A DNA stretch of 64,000 nucleotides from assembly GCA_023384675.1 (NCBI GenBank), contig JAHDVK010000019.1, positions 1 through 64,000 on the forward strand, given 5' to 3'. Position 1 is the stretch's first letter. Every line of letters begins with the position of its first letter. The notes under the pieces were generated by a model. The model had not been told where the DNA came from, did no database searches, and worked only from the letters and a program-made list of their open reading frames with translations. This document shows, piece by piece, positions 42,596 to 51,706 of this stretch. The DNA is from Bryobacteraceae bacterium. GTDB lineage: Bacteria > Acidobacteriota > Terriglobia > Bryobacterales > Bryobacteraceae. The translations under genes were made by a program, and so were the position numbers.

Positions 42596-44191
42596 TTACT
42601 GCCGCGAAAGCTGCGTGCCGATCACTTCGCCCGACACAATCAGCTCCACGCGCCGGTTCTGCTGCCGGCCGGCGGCGGTGGCATTGTCGGCGATCGGCAT
42701 ATGCTTGCCGAAGCCCTCGGAGCTGATGAGATCACGCGGCAACCCCTGCGAAATCAAATAGTTGCGTACTTCGTTCGCGCGCTGTTCGCTGAGGCGCTGG
42801 TTCAGTTCGTCGCTGCCCGTGGAATCCGTGTGGCCTTCCACATTGATCCGCAGCGTCGGGTAAGCCAGCACCACCCCGGAGAACCGCGCCAGCCTTTCGC
42901 GCGCCTCGCCGCGCAGTTCGAATTTGCCGACGTCAAACAGGACGTCCGCCATGGTCACGACCAGGCCGCGGTCGGTGTCGCGGGTTGTGAGGATCTGATT
43001 GAAACGGGCGAGGAGCGAAGCGCGCAGGGCCTGTTTCTCTTCCAGAGCCTGGCGGGCGGCTTCTTCGGCGCGGCGGGCGGCTTCAGAGGCTTGCTGCTCG
43101 CGGGCTTGGGCATCGGCCCGGGCGCGGTCAGCTTCGGCCCGGGCGCGGTCGGCTTCGGCCTGGGCTGCTGAGGCGCGGGCGCTTTCAAGTTCGGCGGCCA
43201 TGCGCTGGCGTTCCGCTTCCGCCTGAGCTTTTTCGGCCTGCAAGCGTTCGAGATCGGCCTGTTTGCGGGCCGCTTCCTCTTCGCGCTGGCGCTGTTCGGC
43301 GGCGGCGCGGGCGGCCTTGGCGTCGGCTTCGCGCTTTGCGGCTTCGGCGCGCTCGTTCGCCAGGCGCTCTTCTTCGATTCGCTTCAGCGCCACCATGCGG
43401 GCGTCCTCGGCGAACTGCGTCGCTTCACGGGAAACCATCTGAATGGGCCGGGTATTGTTGCCGCGGCGGCCGCGATAGACGTCCGCCTGCTTGATCTGCG
43501 TTTCGGCCTTTTGATAGCTCTCGGGCGCGTACTTATCGGCCTGGGCCCAGCGGGCAATGCGCATGGCGTTCTGCGCTTCCCAGTATTCGAACGGCGCCTT
43601 CGGGTCGTCCATGGCGAGCTTGTCGAATTTGCCCTCTTCCCAGTAGCCGCGCTGGAAGAGTTCATAGCGCGCGTCCACCAGGTCCACCTTGCCGCGCGTA
43701 TCCTGGCGGACTTCGTTTTCGAGCACCACCATTTCGCTGGGCACCGTCACGGCATAGTAGGGTTCGGCCGTGACGATCATCGCGAAGCTTTGAAAGTTGG
43801 TGGTGACGTTAGGTAGGCGGGCGCGGTCTCGGTCGAGGGTGATGGGCCCGAGGTTGCGGGCGCTGCCCTCGGGCGTGATCGCCCACAGGACGTAGGTCAT
43901 GAACGGGGGGCCGAACTTGTCGGCTGGGTCCATTTTTTCGAGCCGGACGTCGAGAGCCACGCGCCCGTCGCGGTTTTGGACCCGCGCCTCACCTTTGGCG
44001 AACGGCATATAGGCCGTGCCCTTGAAATCGATTCGCGTATTGCCCTGCCGGTAATTGACCGCCTTCGCTGTACGCGAAGTCACACGAACCCGGTAAATCG
44101 GAGCGCCTTCACCGCTTTGCGCCATCGCCTCCGGTAAAGCGGCAGGCAATCCCGTCGCAACCACCGCAACGGCCAACAAGTGACGTATCAT
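42596..44191 (-). CDS. OmpA-family protein with long coiled coil
   Basis: A 531-aa exported protein: signal peptide (RHLLAVAVVATGLPAALPEAMA), an N-terminal domain of ~250 residues of unknown type, a charged Ala/Glu/Arg coiled coil (about 120 residues), and a C-terminal OmpA-like domain with the peptidoglycan-binding pattern (INVEGHTDSTGSDELNQRLSEQRANEVRNYL, GFGKHMPIADN, NRRVEL). It probably links the outer membrane or periplasm to the cell wall. ATG 44191 is preceded by GGAG at proper distance. Coiled-coil codons form near-tandem DNA repeats around 43120-43170. Divergent from the Rrf2 gene. Confidence 0.9.
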   Translation of the reverse strand: MIRHLLAVAVVATGLPAALPEAMAQSGEGAPIYRVRVTSRTAKAVNYRQGNTRIDFKGTAYMPFAKGEARVQNRDGRVALDVRLEKMDPADKFGPPFMTYVLWAITPEGSARNLGPITLDRDRARLPNVTTNFQSFAMIVTAEPYYAVTVPSEMVVLENEVRQDTRGKVDLVDARYELFQRGYWEEGKFDKLAMDDPKAPFEYWEAQNAMRIARWAQADKYAPESYQKAETQIKQADVYRGRRGNNTRPIQMVSREATQFAEDARMVALKRIEEERLANERAEAAKREADAKAARAAAEQRQREEEAARKQADLERLQAEKAQAEAERQRMAAELESARASAAQAEADRARAEADRARADAQAREQQASEAARRAEEAARQALEEKQALRASLLARFNQILTTRDTDRGLVVTMADVLFDVGKFELRGEARERLARFSGVVLAYPTLRINVEGHTDSTGSDELNQRLSEQRANEVRNYLISQGLPRDLISSEGFGKHMPIADNATAAGRQQNRRVELIVSGEVIGTQLSRQ

Positions 44192-44257
44192 ACTGGAATC
44201 TCCTCGAACCTGATCTGCACCCACGGCTCACCCCACAGGAGTGAGCGGCGACAACCT

Positions 44258-44271
44258 TACTCCTTGGAGTA
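44258..44271. promoter_or_regulatory. Dyad TACTCC-TT-GGAGTA upstream of Rrf2/OmpA genes
   Basis: A perfect 6-bp-arm dyad in the 183-bp divergent region between the OmpA-like gene and the Rrf2 gene. It could bind a regulator acting on either gene; no family can be assigned. Confidence 0.35.
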
Positions 44272-44316
44272 CAGCCTCTCCACATCGGTTACATTCTCAT
44301 CTTCTCCCGGATCTGC

Positions 44317-44357
44317 TTGCCAGACAACCGGCTTCTGAAATACACTAATCTCTAGTG
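44317..44357 (+). promoter_or_regulatory. Promoter and probable autoregulatory operator of the Rrf2-cysK operon
   Basis: TTGCCA (44317-44322), 18-nt spacer, TACACT (44341-44346). The dyad CACTA-ATCTC-TAGTG (44343-44357) overlaps the -10 box and likely start site, where a bound repressor would block transcription. AGGA about 8 nt before the ATG at 44375 serves as ribosome-binding site. Confidence 0.55.
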
Positions 44358-44374
44358 GGAAATAGGATTAATCG

Positions 44375-44806
44375 ATGCGGACCCTGATGAACGTCTCCGT
44401 GAAGTGCGAATATGCGCTGCGCGCGGTGCTTGATCTGGCCCTGGCCGAACCGGGCACGCCAGTTCGAATTGCCGACATCGCGCACCGCCAGAAGATCCCT
44501 CAGAAGTTCCTGGAGACGATTTTGGCGGACTTGAAGAAGCAAGGGTTTCTGGAGTCGCGGCGGGGCGCCGAAGGCGGGTATCTGCTGGCGCAGCGTGCGG
44601 AGCAGATCACGGTGGGCGCGGTGCTGCGGGGCGTGGAGGGGGGCCGCTCGGGCCGGGCTTCGCTGGACGGCAGGGGTCCTCTGGAGAACTTCTGGAACCG
44701 GGTGGATGATTCGATCGCGGCGGTCATCGACCGGACGACCTTTTCTGAACTGGCGCGCGACTGGCGTGACCATCAAGCTAAGTACGTACCAAACTGGGAG
44801 ATCTAA
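44375..44806 (+). CDS. Rrf2-family transcriptional regulator (CymR-like)
   Basis: A 143-aa winged-helix regulator. The N-terminal pattern SVKCEYALRAVLDLAL, IADIAHRQKIPQKFLETILADLKKQGFLESRRGAEGGYLLA is that of Rrf2 proteins. The three clustered cysteines of IscR/NsrR are absent, so it does not bind an Fe-S cluster and resembles CymR, the cysteine-metabolism repressor. The cysK start codon is right after its stop (same operon, no gap), which supports a role in sulfur-amino-acid control. A dyad over its -10 box suggests autoregulation. Confidence 0.9.
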   Translation: MRTLMNVSVKCEYALRAVLDLALAEPGTPVRIADIAHRQKIPQKFLETILADLKKQGFLESRRGAEGGYLLAQRAEQITVGAVLRGVEGGRSGRASLDGRGPLENFWNRVDDSIAAVIDRTTFSELARDWRDHQAKYVPNWEI

Positions 44807-45766
44807 ATGCCAATCTACAGCGACAACTCACTCAGCATCGGGCGCACGCCGCTCGTGCGCCTGAACCGGGTCACGAAGGGCTGTGAAGCGACGGTGCTTG
44901 CAAAGATCGAAGGCCGCAACCCGGCCTATTCGGTGAAATGCCGCATCGGCTCGAGCATGATCTGGGACGCCGAGAAACGCGGCGTGCTGAAGCCGGGCAT
45001 GGAACTGGTGGAGCCGACCAGCGGCAATACGGGTATCGCGCTGGCCTTTGTCGCCGCCGCCCGCGGCTATCCCATCACGCTGACGATGCCCGAGACCATG
45101 TCGATCGAGCGCCGGAAGGTGCTGAAGGTGTTTGGCGCGAGGCTCGAGTTGACCGAAGGTCCGAAGGGCATGAAGGGGGCCATTGCAAGGGCCGAGGAGA
45201 TCTACAATTCCGACCCTTCGCGCTACGTGCTGCTGCAGCAGTTCCAGAACCCGGCCAATCCGCAGATCCATTTCGAGACGACGGGTCCGGAGATCTGGGA
45301 CGACACCGAGGGGGCTGTGGATGTACTGGTGTCGGGCGTGGGCACCGGCGGCACCATCACAGGCGTTTCACGCTACATCAAGCAGGAAAAGGGCAAGGCG
45401 ATCACGGCCATCGCCGTGGAACCCACCGCCAGCCCGGTGATCACGCAGACGCTGAACGGCCAGCCGGTTCAGCCCTCGCCGCACAAAATCCAGGGGATTG
45501 GCGCGGGCTTCATCCCCGGCACACTGGATCTCTCGGTGGTGGACCGTGTGGAGCAGGTGACGAACGAGGAATCGATGGAGATGGCCCGCCGGCTTGCCTC
45601 CGAAGAGGGGATTCTGTGCGGGATCTCGTGCGGCGCGGCGGCGGCGGCAGCCCTGCGGGTGGCGCGAGAGCCGGAGATGAAGGGCAAGACCATCGTCGTG
45701 GTGCTGCCCGACGCGGGTGAGCGCTATCTGACGTCCGCCCTGTTCGAGGGCATGTTCAACGAATAA
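44807..45766 (+). CDS. cysK: Cysteine synthase A (O-acetylserine sulfhydrylase)
   Basis: A 319-aa PLP enzyme that makes cysteine from O-acetylserine and sulfide. Lys44 in [10 protein letters not shown] is the PLP lysine, [10 protein letters not shown] binds the substrate, and [10 protein letters not shown] holds the cofactor phosphate. Length matches CysK. It begins immediately after the Rrf2 gene. CymR-type regulators form a complex with CysK in Firmicutes; the same link here is only inferred from the gene pair. Confidence 0.95.
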   Translation: MPIYSDNSLSIGRTPLVRLNRVTKGCEATVLAKIEGRNPAYSVKCRIGSSMIWDAEKRGVLKPGMELVEPTSGNTGIALAFVAAARGYPITLTMPETMSIERRKVLKVFGARLELTEGPKGMKGAIARAEEIYNSDPSRYVLLQQFQNPANPQIHFETTGPEIWDDTEGAVDVLVSGVGTGGTITGVSRYIKQEKGKAITAIAVEPTASPVITQTLNGQPVQPSPHKIQGIGAGFIPGTLDLSVVDRVEQVTNEESMEMARRLASEEGILCGISCGAAAAAALRVAREPEMKGKTIVVVLPDAGERYLTSALFEGMFNE

Positions 45767-45772
45767 CCCACA

Positions 45773-46255
45773 TTAGGGTGCCGCCGGGGCGCCTGACGCT
45801 TCGGCGGCACGATCCCCGGGCGACTCGCAGATCAGAGTCACAGGGCCGTCGTTGGTGAGTTCCACCTTCATCATGGCCTGGAAAACGCCGGTTTCCACGC
45901 GCACTCCCCGGGCGCGCGCCCTTTCGACGAAGTGCTCATAGAGCCGGCGGGCCTGCTCGGGCCTCGCCGCGCGGTCGAAACTCGGGCGGCGGCCTTTGCG
46001 CGTGTCGCCATAGAGGGTGAACTGCGACACCACCAGCAGCGACCCGCCCGTTTCGAGCAGGGAGAGATTCATCTTGCCGCCCGAATCCTCGAAAATCCGC
46101 AGGTCCAGGATCTTGTCCGCCAACCATTCCGCCTGCGCCTCGCCGTCGGTCTGCGCCACGCCCAGAAGGACAAGCAGGCCGGCGCCGATTTCGCCGGTCA
46201 CGCGCCCATCCACGGTCACCCGGGCCTGACTGACTCGTTGCACTACTGCCGTCAC
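45773..46255 (-). CDS. dtd: D-aminoacyl-tRNA deacylase
   Basis: A 160-aa enzyme that removes wrongly attached D-amino acids (and glycine) from tRNA. Both family motifs are visible: [19 protein letters not shown] (SQxTL) and [10 protein letters not shown] (NxGPxT), the latter lying in the cross-subunit active site. The C-terminal ~15 residues are an Ala/Pro-rich tail. Convergent with cysK, with 6 nt between the stops. Confidence 0.95.
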   Translation of the reverse strand: MTAVVQRVSQARVTVDGRVTGEIGAGLLVLLGVAQTDGEAQAEWLADKILDLRIFEDSGGKMNLSLLETGGSLLVVSQFTLYGDTRKGRRPSFDRAARPEQARRLYEHFVERARARGVRVETGVFQAMMKVELTNDGPVTLICESPGDRAAEASGAPAAP

Positions 46256-46317
46256 CGTAGCCGCACCCCCAAGCGCCTAAGGGGTTTTACCGATAGACAG
46301 GGATCCGCTTCTCGACG

Positions 46318-46611
46318 ATGTTTAGGTGTATGATCTATCGCCGGCGCAAGAACCGTGGAGGGCTGCCTGGGGGGTTCTTTAGCTTCACTCATAAGCAGCG
46401 GCACGTCTATGGCACGGGGGACGGGGATTTCATCCGTTTGCGCGACGAACGCGGCCAGGAATGGTACGGCATCGCCGAGCGCATGGAAGACGACTCCGTC
46501 CGCTACCGTTTCCGCGATCCGGACGGCAACTTCATCTCGGGCATTTCCGACGGATACGGCGTGATTCTGCGCGACGCCAAGGGGAACACCTGGCGGGGCT
46601 TCATCGACTGA
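46318..46611 (+). CDS. Small hypothetical protein with three internal repeats
   Basis: A 97-aa (or 93-aa if the second ATG at 46330 is used) basic protein of unknown function. After a charged N-terminus, three similar units follow: FIRLRDERGQEWYG, VRYRFRDPDGNFISG and GVILRDAKGNTWRG, each resembling a beta-hairpin with an RD-x2-G turn. No signal peptide or membrane segment. It converges with the amidohydrolase operon (6 nt between stops). I consider it a real gene because of the repeat pattern and codon composition, but I cannot name a family. Confidence 0.55.
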   Translation: MFRCMIYRRRKNRGGLPGGFFSFTHKQRHVYGTGDGDFIRLRDERGQEWYGIAERMEDDSVRYRFRDPDGNFISGISDGYGVILRDAKGNTWRGFID

Positions 46612-46616
46612 CACTT

Positions 46617-47912
46617 TCATGGGCGGGCCCGGTACTTCTTGTAGAGGCGCGTGTGCTTGCTCTCCAGATCCACAGGCTCGCCCTTCACGAACATCATCTT
46701 GACCTGTGTGCGGATTTCGAGCGGGTCGCCGTCGGTGACGATCAGGTCGGCGTACTTGCCCGAGTCGATGGAGCCGATGCGGTCAGCCACGCCATAGATT
46801 TCGGCCGCGTTCAGCGTCACCGAGCGCAGGGCGGCATCGTACGGAAGTCCATACGCCACCGAGTGCCCGGCCTGGTAAGGCAGATTGCGGGCGAACTGCG
46901 CGCCGAGGCTGGCGAAGGCGATTTTGACGCCGGCGCGGTGCAGATCCGCGGCGAGGGTAAAGGTGGCGTCGTAGGGATCGTCCTCTTCCTGGATGGGGAC
47001 GAACGGCGAACCGAGAATCACGGGGATTTTGCGTTTAGCGATCTCTTCGATAGCCCCGCCGGGCCGCCGCACGCCCACAAGGATGATCTTCACCTTTTCC
47101 TGTTCGGCGAAGGCGAGGGCGTCGCGGATTTCGCGCTCGCGCGCGGCGGGAATGAGCAGGGGGAGCTTGCCCTCGAGCACGGGCAGCATGGCTTCGTAGC
47201 GCAGGTCGGTCTTGAGGGTAGCCGGACTGGCCTGCTTGGCGGTCTGGTAGCGGCGCGCCTCCTCGAAGAAGGTTTTCACCTTGCGCAGGTTCGTTTCCTG
47301 GCGGCGGCGGGCTTCTGAGAACGGCGTGGCGGCCGATTCGCGGGTGGCGGGGTTGAAGCGGCGGGTCTCGATGCCGGGCAGGCGGAGTTGCATGGCCGCG
47401 CCATGGGTGATGGTCATTTCCTCCCAGGTCCAGCCGTCGAGGTGCATGAGGGAGATCTGGCCGCCGATGTAGCTGATTTCGCCGAAGCCGAAGCCGCCGC
47501 TGACGCCCGCGGCCAGCACGCCCACGGCGGTGATGCCGTTGGCGCGCGTCACCGGGATGTGTTCGCTCTCCGGGTTCACGGCGATGGAGGAGCGCAGCTG
47601 CGGGTTGAACTCACCCACTTCGCTGATGTCCGCCGTTTCGCGCACGGAGCTGATTTCGGAGATGCCGACGAGCGTGGCCGCGTCGATCATGCCGGGATAG
47701 ACGTGCAGGCCGCGCCCGTCGATGACCTTCACTTTCGCGCGGGTTTGGAGGCGCTCGCCCACCTCGGCGATCTTGCCGTCCATGACGAGAACGGAAGCGT
47801 TATTCAGCTTGGGTCCGGAGACCGGGTGGACCGTCGCGTTCCGGATCAGAAAACTGTCGTTTTCGCCGGCGCTGAGCAAGGCCGCCGCCAGGAGGAACGC
47901 TGCGATTCTCAT
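46617..47912 (-). CDS. Exported amidohydrolase-like protein without HxH motif
   Basis: A 431-aa exported protein (signal peptide RIAAFLLAAALLSAG). Overall plan is that of the metal-dependent amidohydrolase superfamily: LIRNATVHPVSGP, VYPGMID (72-78), and IGSIDSGKYADLIVTDGDPL near the end. The HxH that should follow PGMID is replaced by AAT-LVG, so the binuclear metal site is not intact; other metal histidines are also not obvious. It may be a pseudoenzyme or work with the intact neighbour. Third gene of the operon; it overlaps the second by 4 nt. Confidence 0.82.
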   Translation of the reverse strand: MRIAAFLLAAALLSAGENDSFLIRNATVHPVSGPKLNNASVLVMDGKIAEVGERLQTRAKVKVIDGRGLHVYPGMIDAATLVGISEISSVRETADISEVGEFNPQLRSSIAVNPESEHIPVTRANGITAVGVLAAGVSGGFGFGEISYIGGQISLMHLDGWTWEEMTITHGAAMQLRLPGIETRRFNPATRESAATPFSEARRRQETNLRKVKTFFEEARRYQTAKQASPATLKTDLRYEAMLPVLEGKLPLLIPAAREREIRDALAFAEQEKVKIILVGVRRPGGAIEEIAKRKIPVILGSPFVPIQEEDDPYDATFTLAADLHRAGVKIAFASLGAQFARNLPYQAGHSVAYGLPYDAALRSVTLNAAEIYGVADRIGSIDSGKYADLIVTDGDPLEIRTQVKMMFVKGEPVDLESKHTRLYKKYRARP

Positions 47913-49291
47913 GACGGCCTCCTGGCGGGAGTGCGCTGGCGTTCGTCGAGTTTTTCCTTCTCGAGAAGGCCTTTTTTCTGGGCATCGAGTTCCCGGCGTA
48001 GCATGGCGTCGGTCTCGCGGTCGAAATACTGCTCGCCGTCGATGAAGACCTTCTCGACGCGGGAGTAGATGGAGAGGGGATCGCCGTCGTAGATGACGAG
48101 GTCGGCGTGTTTGCCGGGCTCGATCGAGCCGACATACTTGTCGATGCCAAGCTGTTTGGCGGGGTTGAGGGTGACCATGGCGAGCGCATCGTTGTCGCTC
48201 ACTCCGCCGTACTTCACGGCCTTGGCGGCCTCGGTGTTGAGGCGGCGCATGATTTCGGCGCCGGAGGCGTCATCGGAGTTGATTGACACCAGCACGCCTT
48301 TCTCGCGCAGCAGGGCGGCGTTGTGCGGGATGGCGTCGAAGGCTTCCACTTTGTAGCTCCACCAGTCGCTGAAGGTGGAGGCTCCCGCGCCGTGTTCGGC
48401 GATTTCCTTGGCCACCTTGTAGCCTTCGAGGACGTGCTGCAGCGTGGCGATGCGGAAGTCGAACTCCTCGGCCAACCGCAGGAGCATGAGGATTTCGTCG
48501 GCGCGGTAGCTGTGCGCATGGACCAGACGTTTTCCTTCGAGCACTTCGACCAAAGGTTCGAGCTTCAAGTCGCGGCGCGGGGGCAGGACGTTTTCGCCCT
48601 TCGCGCGGCTTTGTTCGTAGCTTTTCCATTGGAAGCTGTAAGCGCGGGCGTCGATGAAAGCCTGGCGGATGACATCCTCGACGCCCATGCGAGTGCCGGG
48701 ATAGCGCCGGGCGGCCTGGCTGCCCTGCTGCGCGGCCATGCCCTGGCGTTTGGGGTTTTCGCCGAGCGCGAACTTGATGCCGGGCGGCGCTTCCGCCATG
48801 ACGAGACCGCCGGCGTCCTTGCCCCAGCGCATCTTCAGCACCGTGTTCAGACCGCCGATGGCGTTGGCGCTGCCGTGCAGGACATTGCCGGTGGTGACTC
48901 CGCCCGCGAGCGCGTAATAGATTGAGCGCTGCTCCGCGTTGACGACATCCGCCACGCTGGTCATCGACGAGACCGAAACGCTGCCTTCATTGATGGCGTC
49001 GATGGCGATGTGCGTGTGGCAATCGATCATGCCGGGGATCACATGCTTGCCCGAGGCGTTGATGATTTTCGCTCCGGCGGGCGCGAGGATCTTCTCGCCG
49101 ACGTCGGCGATCTTGCCGTCCACCACGGAGATGGAGCCGGTGAAGGCGCCTTTGGTGATGGTGTGGATGGTGGCGTTCTGGATCAACAGGGGCTGCTTCT
49201 TGCCGAGCGCCTCGCCCAGAGTGCGGCGGGGTTGCTGGGCCGCCAGCGCCCATGCGCAGCAAAGCAGGATGAATGCGGTTCGTATGCGCAT
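47909..49291 (-). CDS. Exported amidohydrolase with intact metal site
   Basis: A 460-aa exported enzyme (signal peptide RTAFILLCCAWALAAQ). The HxH motif is intact (HTH at residues 92-94 in PGMIDCHTHIAI), and later HAHSYRADEI, ATLQHVLEGYKVA and SINSDD give plausible remaining metal ligands. GSIEPGKHADLVIYDGDPL closes the beta-sandwich. Relatives hydrolyse dipeptides, hydantoins or imidazolones; the substrate here is open. It is the middle gene of three overlapping amidohydrolase genes and the only one with an unbroken motif, so the likely catalytic member. Confidence 0.88.
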   Translation of the reverse strand: MRIRTAFILLCCAWALAAQQPRRTLGEALGKKQPLLIQNATIHTITKGAFTGSISVVDGKIADVGEKILAPAGAKIINASGKHVIPGMIDCHTHIAIDAINEGSVSVSSMTSVADVVNAEQRSIYYALAGGVTTGNVLHGSANAIGGLNTVLKMRWGKDAGGLVMAEAPPGIKFALGENPKRQGMAAQQGSQAARRYPGTRMGVEDVIRQAFIDARAYSFQWKSYEQSRAKGENVLPPRRDLKLEPLVEVLEGKRLVHAHSYRADEILMLLRLAEEFDFRIATLQHVLEGYKVAKEIAEHGAGASTFSDWWSYKVEAFDAIPHNAALLREKGVLVSINSDDASGAEIMRRLNTEAAKAVKYGGVSDNDALAMVTLNPAKQLGIDKYVGSIEPGKHADLVIYDGDPLSIYSRVEKVFIDGEQYFDRETDAMLRRELDAQKKGLLEKEKLDERQRTPARRPS

Positions 49292-50625
49292 TAGCGGGTC
49301 TCCTCGCCGCGCCGCGCCGGAGGCGGCTCGGGCGCGGGGTCGTATTTCTTGCCGTCGACAAATACCATTTGCACTCGGGCCATGCTGTCGAACAACTCGC
49401 CTTTGATCACCGTGAGATTGGCGATCTTGCCCGGTTCGATCGAGCCGAGGCGATTGTCCACACCGTAGATGCGCGCGGCGCCGAGCGTGAGGGCGTGGAT
49501 GGCATCTTCGCGCTTGAAGCCGAGGTCGATCGACTTCTTGACGGCGGCGATGAGGTCGCGCGGCGCATCGAGTCCCTCGGAGGTGAAGGCGAAGGGAATG
49601 CCCGCCGCGGCGAGCGCAGCCGGGGTGGTGGGCGCTTTGTCGCGCAGTTCCAGGGTCCGGTAACTCTCTTCGACCTGCGGATCGAGGTCGCGGGGCTTAG
49701 CGGGCCATTTCACGTTCACGATGACGCTTAAGCCGGCTTCTTTCAGGGCGGCCGTTGCGCGGTAGGCGTCGTGGGCGCCGCGCAGGATGGCGGGTTTGCG
49801 AAGTTCGGCCGCGAGCGCGGCCATGCGTTCAAGCTCCACCCGGGTGACGGCCGGCAGCACGACGCGGTTTGCTTCGAGAATGCCTTCGAGCGCGCGATCG
49901 TAGGCGGGCCGCGCCAGCCCGGCTGGTTTCTTGTCGTACATCTCCTTGGCCTGCTGATAGTGGGCGGCGTCGAGCCAGAGCTGGCGGAAGTAGGCGATCA
50001 CGCCCATCAGCGAATTCGGGAATCCGCCGACGCCGCGGGCGTTCAGTTCCATCCGCAAACCGGCCAGCGGATGCACCACCATTTCGCCAGCCGATTCTCC
50101 GCCCAGGTTGATCACCGCGCCGTGGCCGGCGATGAGCGAACCGGATGGGAAGGTGACGGCGGTGGTGAAGCCGGCGCTGCGGGCAGCGTCGATGCGCCGG
50201 TCGGCGGGGTCGAGTTGATCGGCGGCCTTCACCCAACTGGTGGTGCCGGGGCGGTCCTCGGGGCCCCAGGAACGCTGCGGCGCCGCGGGTTGCTCCTGGC
50301 CTTGCGGTCGCGGCTGCGGCTGGGCCGCCGGGCGACCGCCGGCGGGCGGGGCAGGCTGGCCCCACGCGCTGAAAGCGTCGATCAATCCGGGATAGACCGT
50401 GAGACCGGCGCCGTCGATCACCCAGGCCCCGGCAGGCGGGGTGACCGATTCGCCTACTTCGCGAATCAGACCGCCGGCGATCACGACCGTGCCTTTCTCC
50501 AAGGTGGCGCCGCTGACGGTGACGATCCGCGCATTCTGAATCGCCACAAGCGAGGGGGTTTCCGCAGCCGTGGCGGCCATCACGGCGCACAGGACGGCGA
50601 GGACGGACAATGTTGCTCGGCGCAT
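49291..50625 (-). CDS. Exported amidohydrolase-like protein without HxH motif (first of three)
   Basis: A 444-aa exported protein (signal peptide LSVLAVLCAVMAATAAE). It has the amidohydrolase N-terminal strand set (IQNARIVTVSGATLEKGTVVIAGG) and VYPGLIDAFSAWGQ (78-90), in which HxH is replaced by FSA. A Pro/Gln-rich insertion follows (residues ~95-115). The end, GSIEPGKIANLTVIKGEL, is well conserved. Probably not catalytic by itself. First gene of the operon; its start lies only 34 bp from the divergent purM start. Confidence 0.82.
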   Translation of the reverse strand: MRRATLSVLAVLCAVMAATAAETPSLVAIQNARIVTVSGATLEKGTVVIAGGLIREVGESVTPPAGAWVIDGAGLTVYPGLIDAFSAWGQPAPPAGGRPAAQPQPRPQGQEQPAAPQRSWGPEDRPGTTSWVKAADQLDPADRRIDAARSAGFTTAVTFPSGSLIAGHGAVINLGGESAGEMVVHPLAGLRMELNARGVGGFPNSLMGVIAYFRQLWLDAAHYQQAKEMYDKKPAGLARPAYDRALEGILEANRVVLPAVTRVELERMAALAAELRKPAILRGAHDAYRATAALKEAGLSVIVNVKWPAKPRDLDPQVEESYRTLELRDKAPTTPAALAAAGIPFAFTSEGLDAPRDLIAAVKKSIDLGFKREDAIHALTLGAARIYGVDNRLGSIEPGKIANLTVIKGELFDSMARVQMVFVDGKKYDPAPEPPPARRGEETR

Positions 50626-50659
50626 GGTGTTTTCCGCATTCTAAACTGAGAAGGTCCCG

Positions 50660-51706
50660 ATGCGAAACCAACGCCCCGTGCGCTACAAGGATGCCGGCGT
50701 CAATATCGACGAAGCCGATCGCGCCGTAGCCCTCATCAAACAGTCCGCCCGCAAGACTTTTACACCCCGCGTGCTCACCGATATCGGCAGTTTCGGCGCG
50801 GGCTACCGTTTGGCCGGCTTCAAGCGCCCCGTGCTGATTTCCTCAGCGGACGGCGTGGGCACGAAGCTGAAAGTCGCCTTTCTGGCCGGCCGCCACGACA
50901 CCATCGGCCAGTGCCTGGTGAACCATTGCGTGAACGACATTGCCGTGCAGGGGGCTGTGCCGCTGTTCTTCCTCGACTATTTCGCCGTCGGCAAGCTGGA
51001 GGCGCCCGTGGCCGGACAAGTGGCCACCGGGCTGGCCAAGGCCTGCGCCGAGAATGGCTGTTCGCTGATCGGCGGCGAAACCGCCGAGATGCCGGGCTTG
51101 TATGCCCCCGGCGAGTATGATCTCGCGGGCTTCATCGTGGGCTGCGTCGAGCGTTCGGGCTTGCTGACCGGCAAGCGCATCGCGCCCGGGCACGTGCTGC
51201 TCGGCCTGCCATCCACTGGCCTCCACACCAATGGCTATTCGCTGGCCCGGAAGCTCTTCTTTGAGGTTGCGGGCTACAAGGTGAACACGTATATCCCTGA
51301 ACTCGACGCCACCGCCTCCGGGGAATTGCTCAAGGTCCACCGCAGCTACCTGAAACCCATCCAGGCGCTGATCAAGAACGGCACGCTCGACGGGGCCGCC
51401 CATGTCACCGGCGGCGGCATCACGGATAATCTCCCGCGCATTCTGCCCTCCGGCTGCGCGGCGGAAATCGTCACCGGATCCTGGCCCGTATTGCCGGTTT
51501 TTGAACTTCTGCGGCGGCTGGGCAACGTACCCGTGGACGACTGGCGCCGCACGTTCAACCTCGGCGTCGGCATGATTCTGGCAGTGCCTGAGGCCAAAGC
51601 GCAGAAAGCCACGCGCGCGCTGAAGCGCCTGAAGCAGCCCTGGTATGAGATCGGCCGTGTCGTGCGGCTGAAGCGCGGCTCCAAGGAAAGGGTGGTGTAC
51701 CGGTGA
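50660..51706 (+). CDS. purM: Phosphoribosylformylglycinamidine cyclo-ligase
   Basis: A 348-aa AIR synthetase acting in step five of purine synthesis. The family signatures are clear: YKDAGVNIDEADRAV, SSADGVGTKLKVAF, NHCVNDIAVQGAVPLFFLDYFAVG, GGETAEMPGLY, and HVTGGGITDNLPRIL. GAGAAGG ahead of the ATG acts as ribosome-binding site. It is coupled to purN (4-nt GTGA overlap). With only 34 bp between it and the divergent amidohydrolase, its promoter must lie partly in that gene. Confidence 0.96.
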   Translation: MRNQRPVRYKDAGVNIDEADRAVALIKQSARKTFTPRVLTDIGSFGAGYRLAGFKRPVLISSADGVGTKLKVAFLAGRHDTIGQCLVNHCVNDIAVQGAVPLFFLDYFAVGKLEAPVAGQVATGLAKACAENGCSLIGGETAEMPGLYAPGEYDLAGFIVGCVERSGLLTGKRIAPGHVLLGLPSTGLHTNGYSLARKLFFEVAGYKVNTYIPELDATASGELLKVHRSYLKPIQALIKNGTLDGAAHVTGGGITDNLPRILPSGCAAEIVTGSWPVLPVFELLRRLGNVPVDDWRRTFNLGVGMILAVPEAKAQKATRALKRLKQPWYEIGRVVRLKRGSKERVVYR

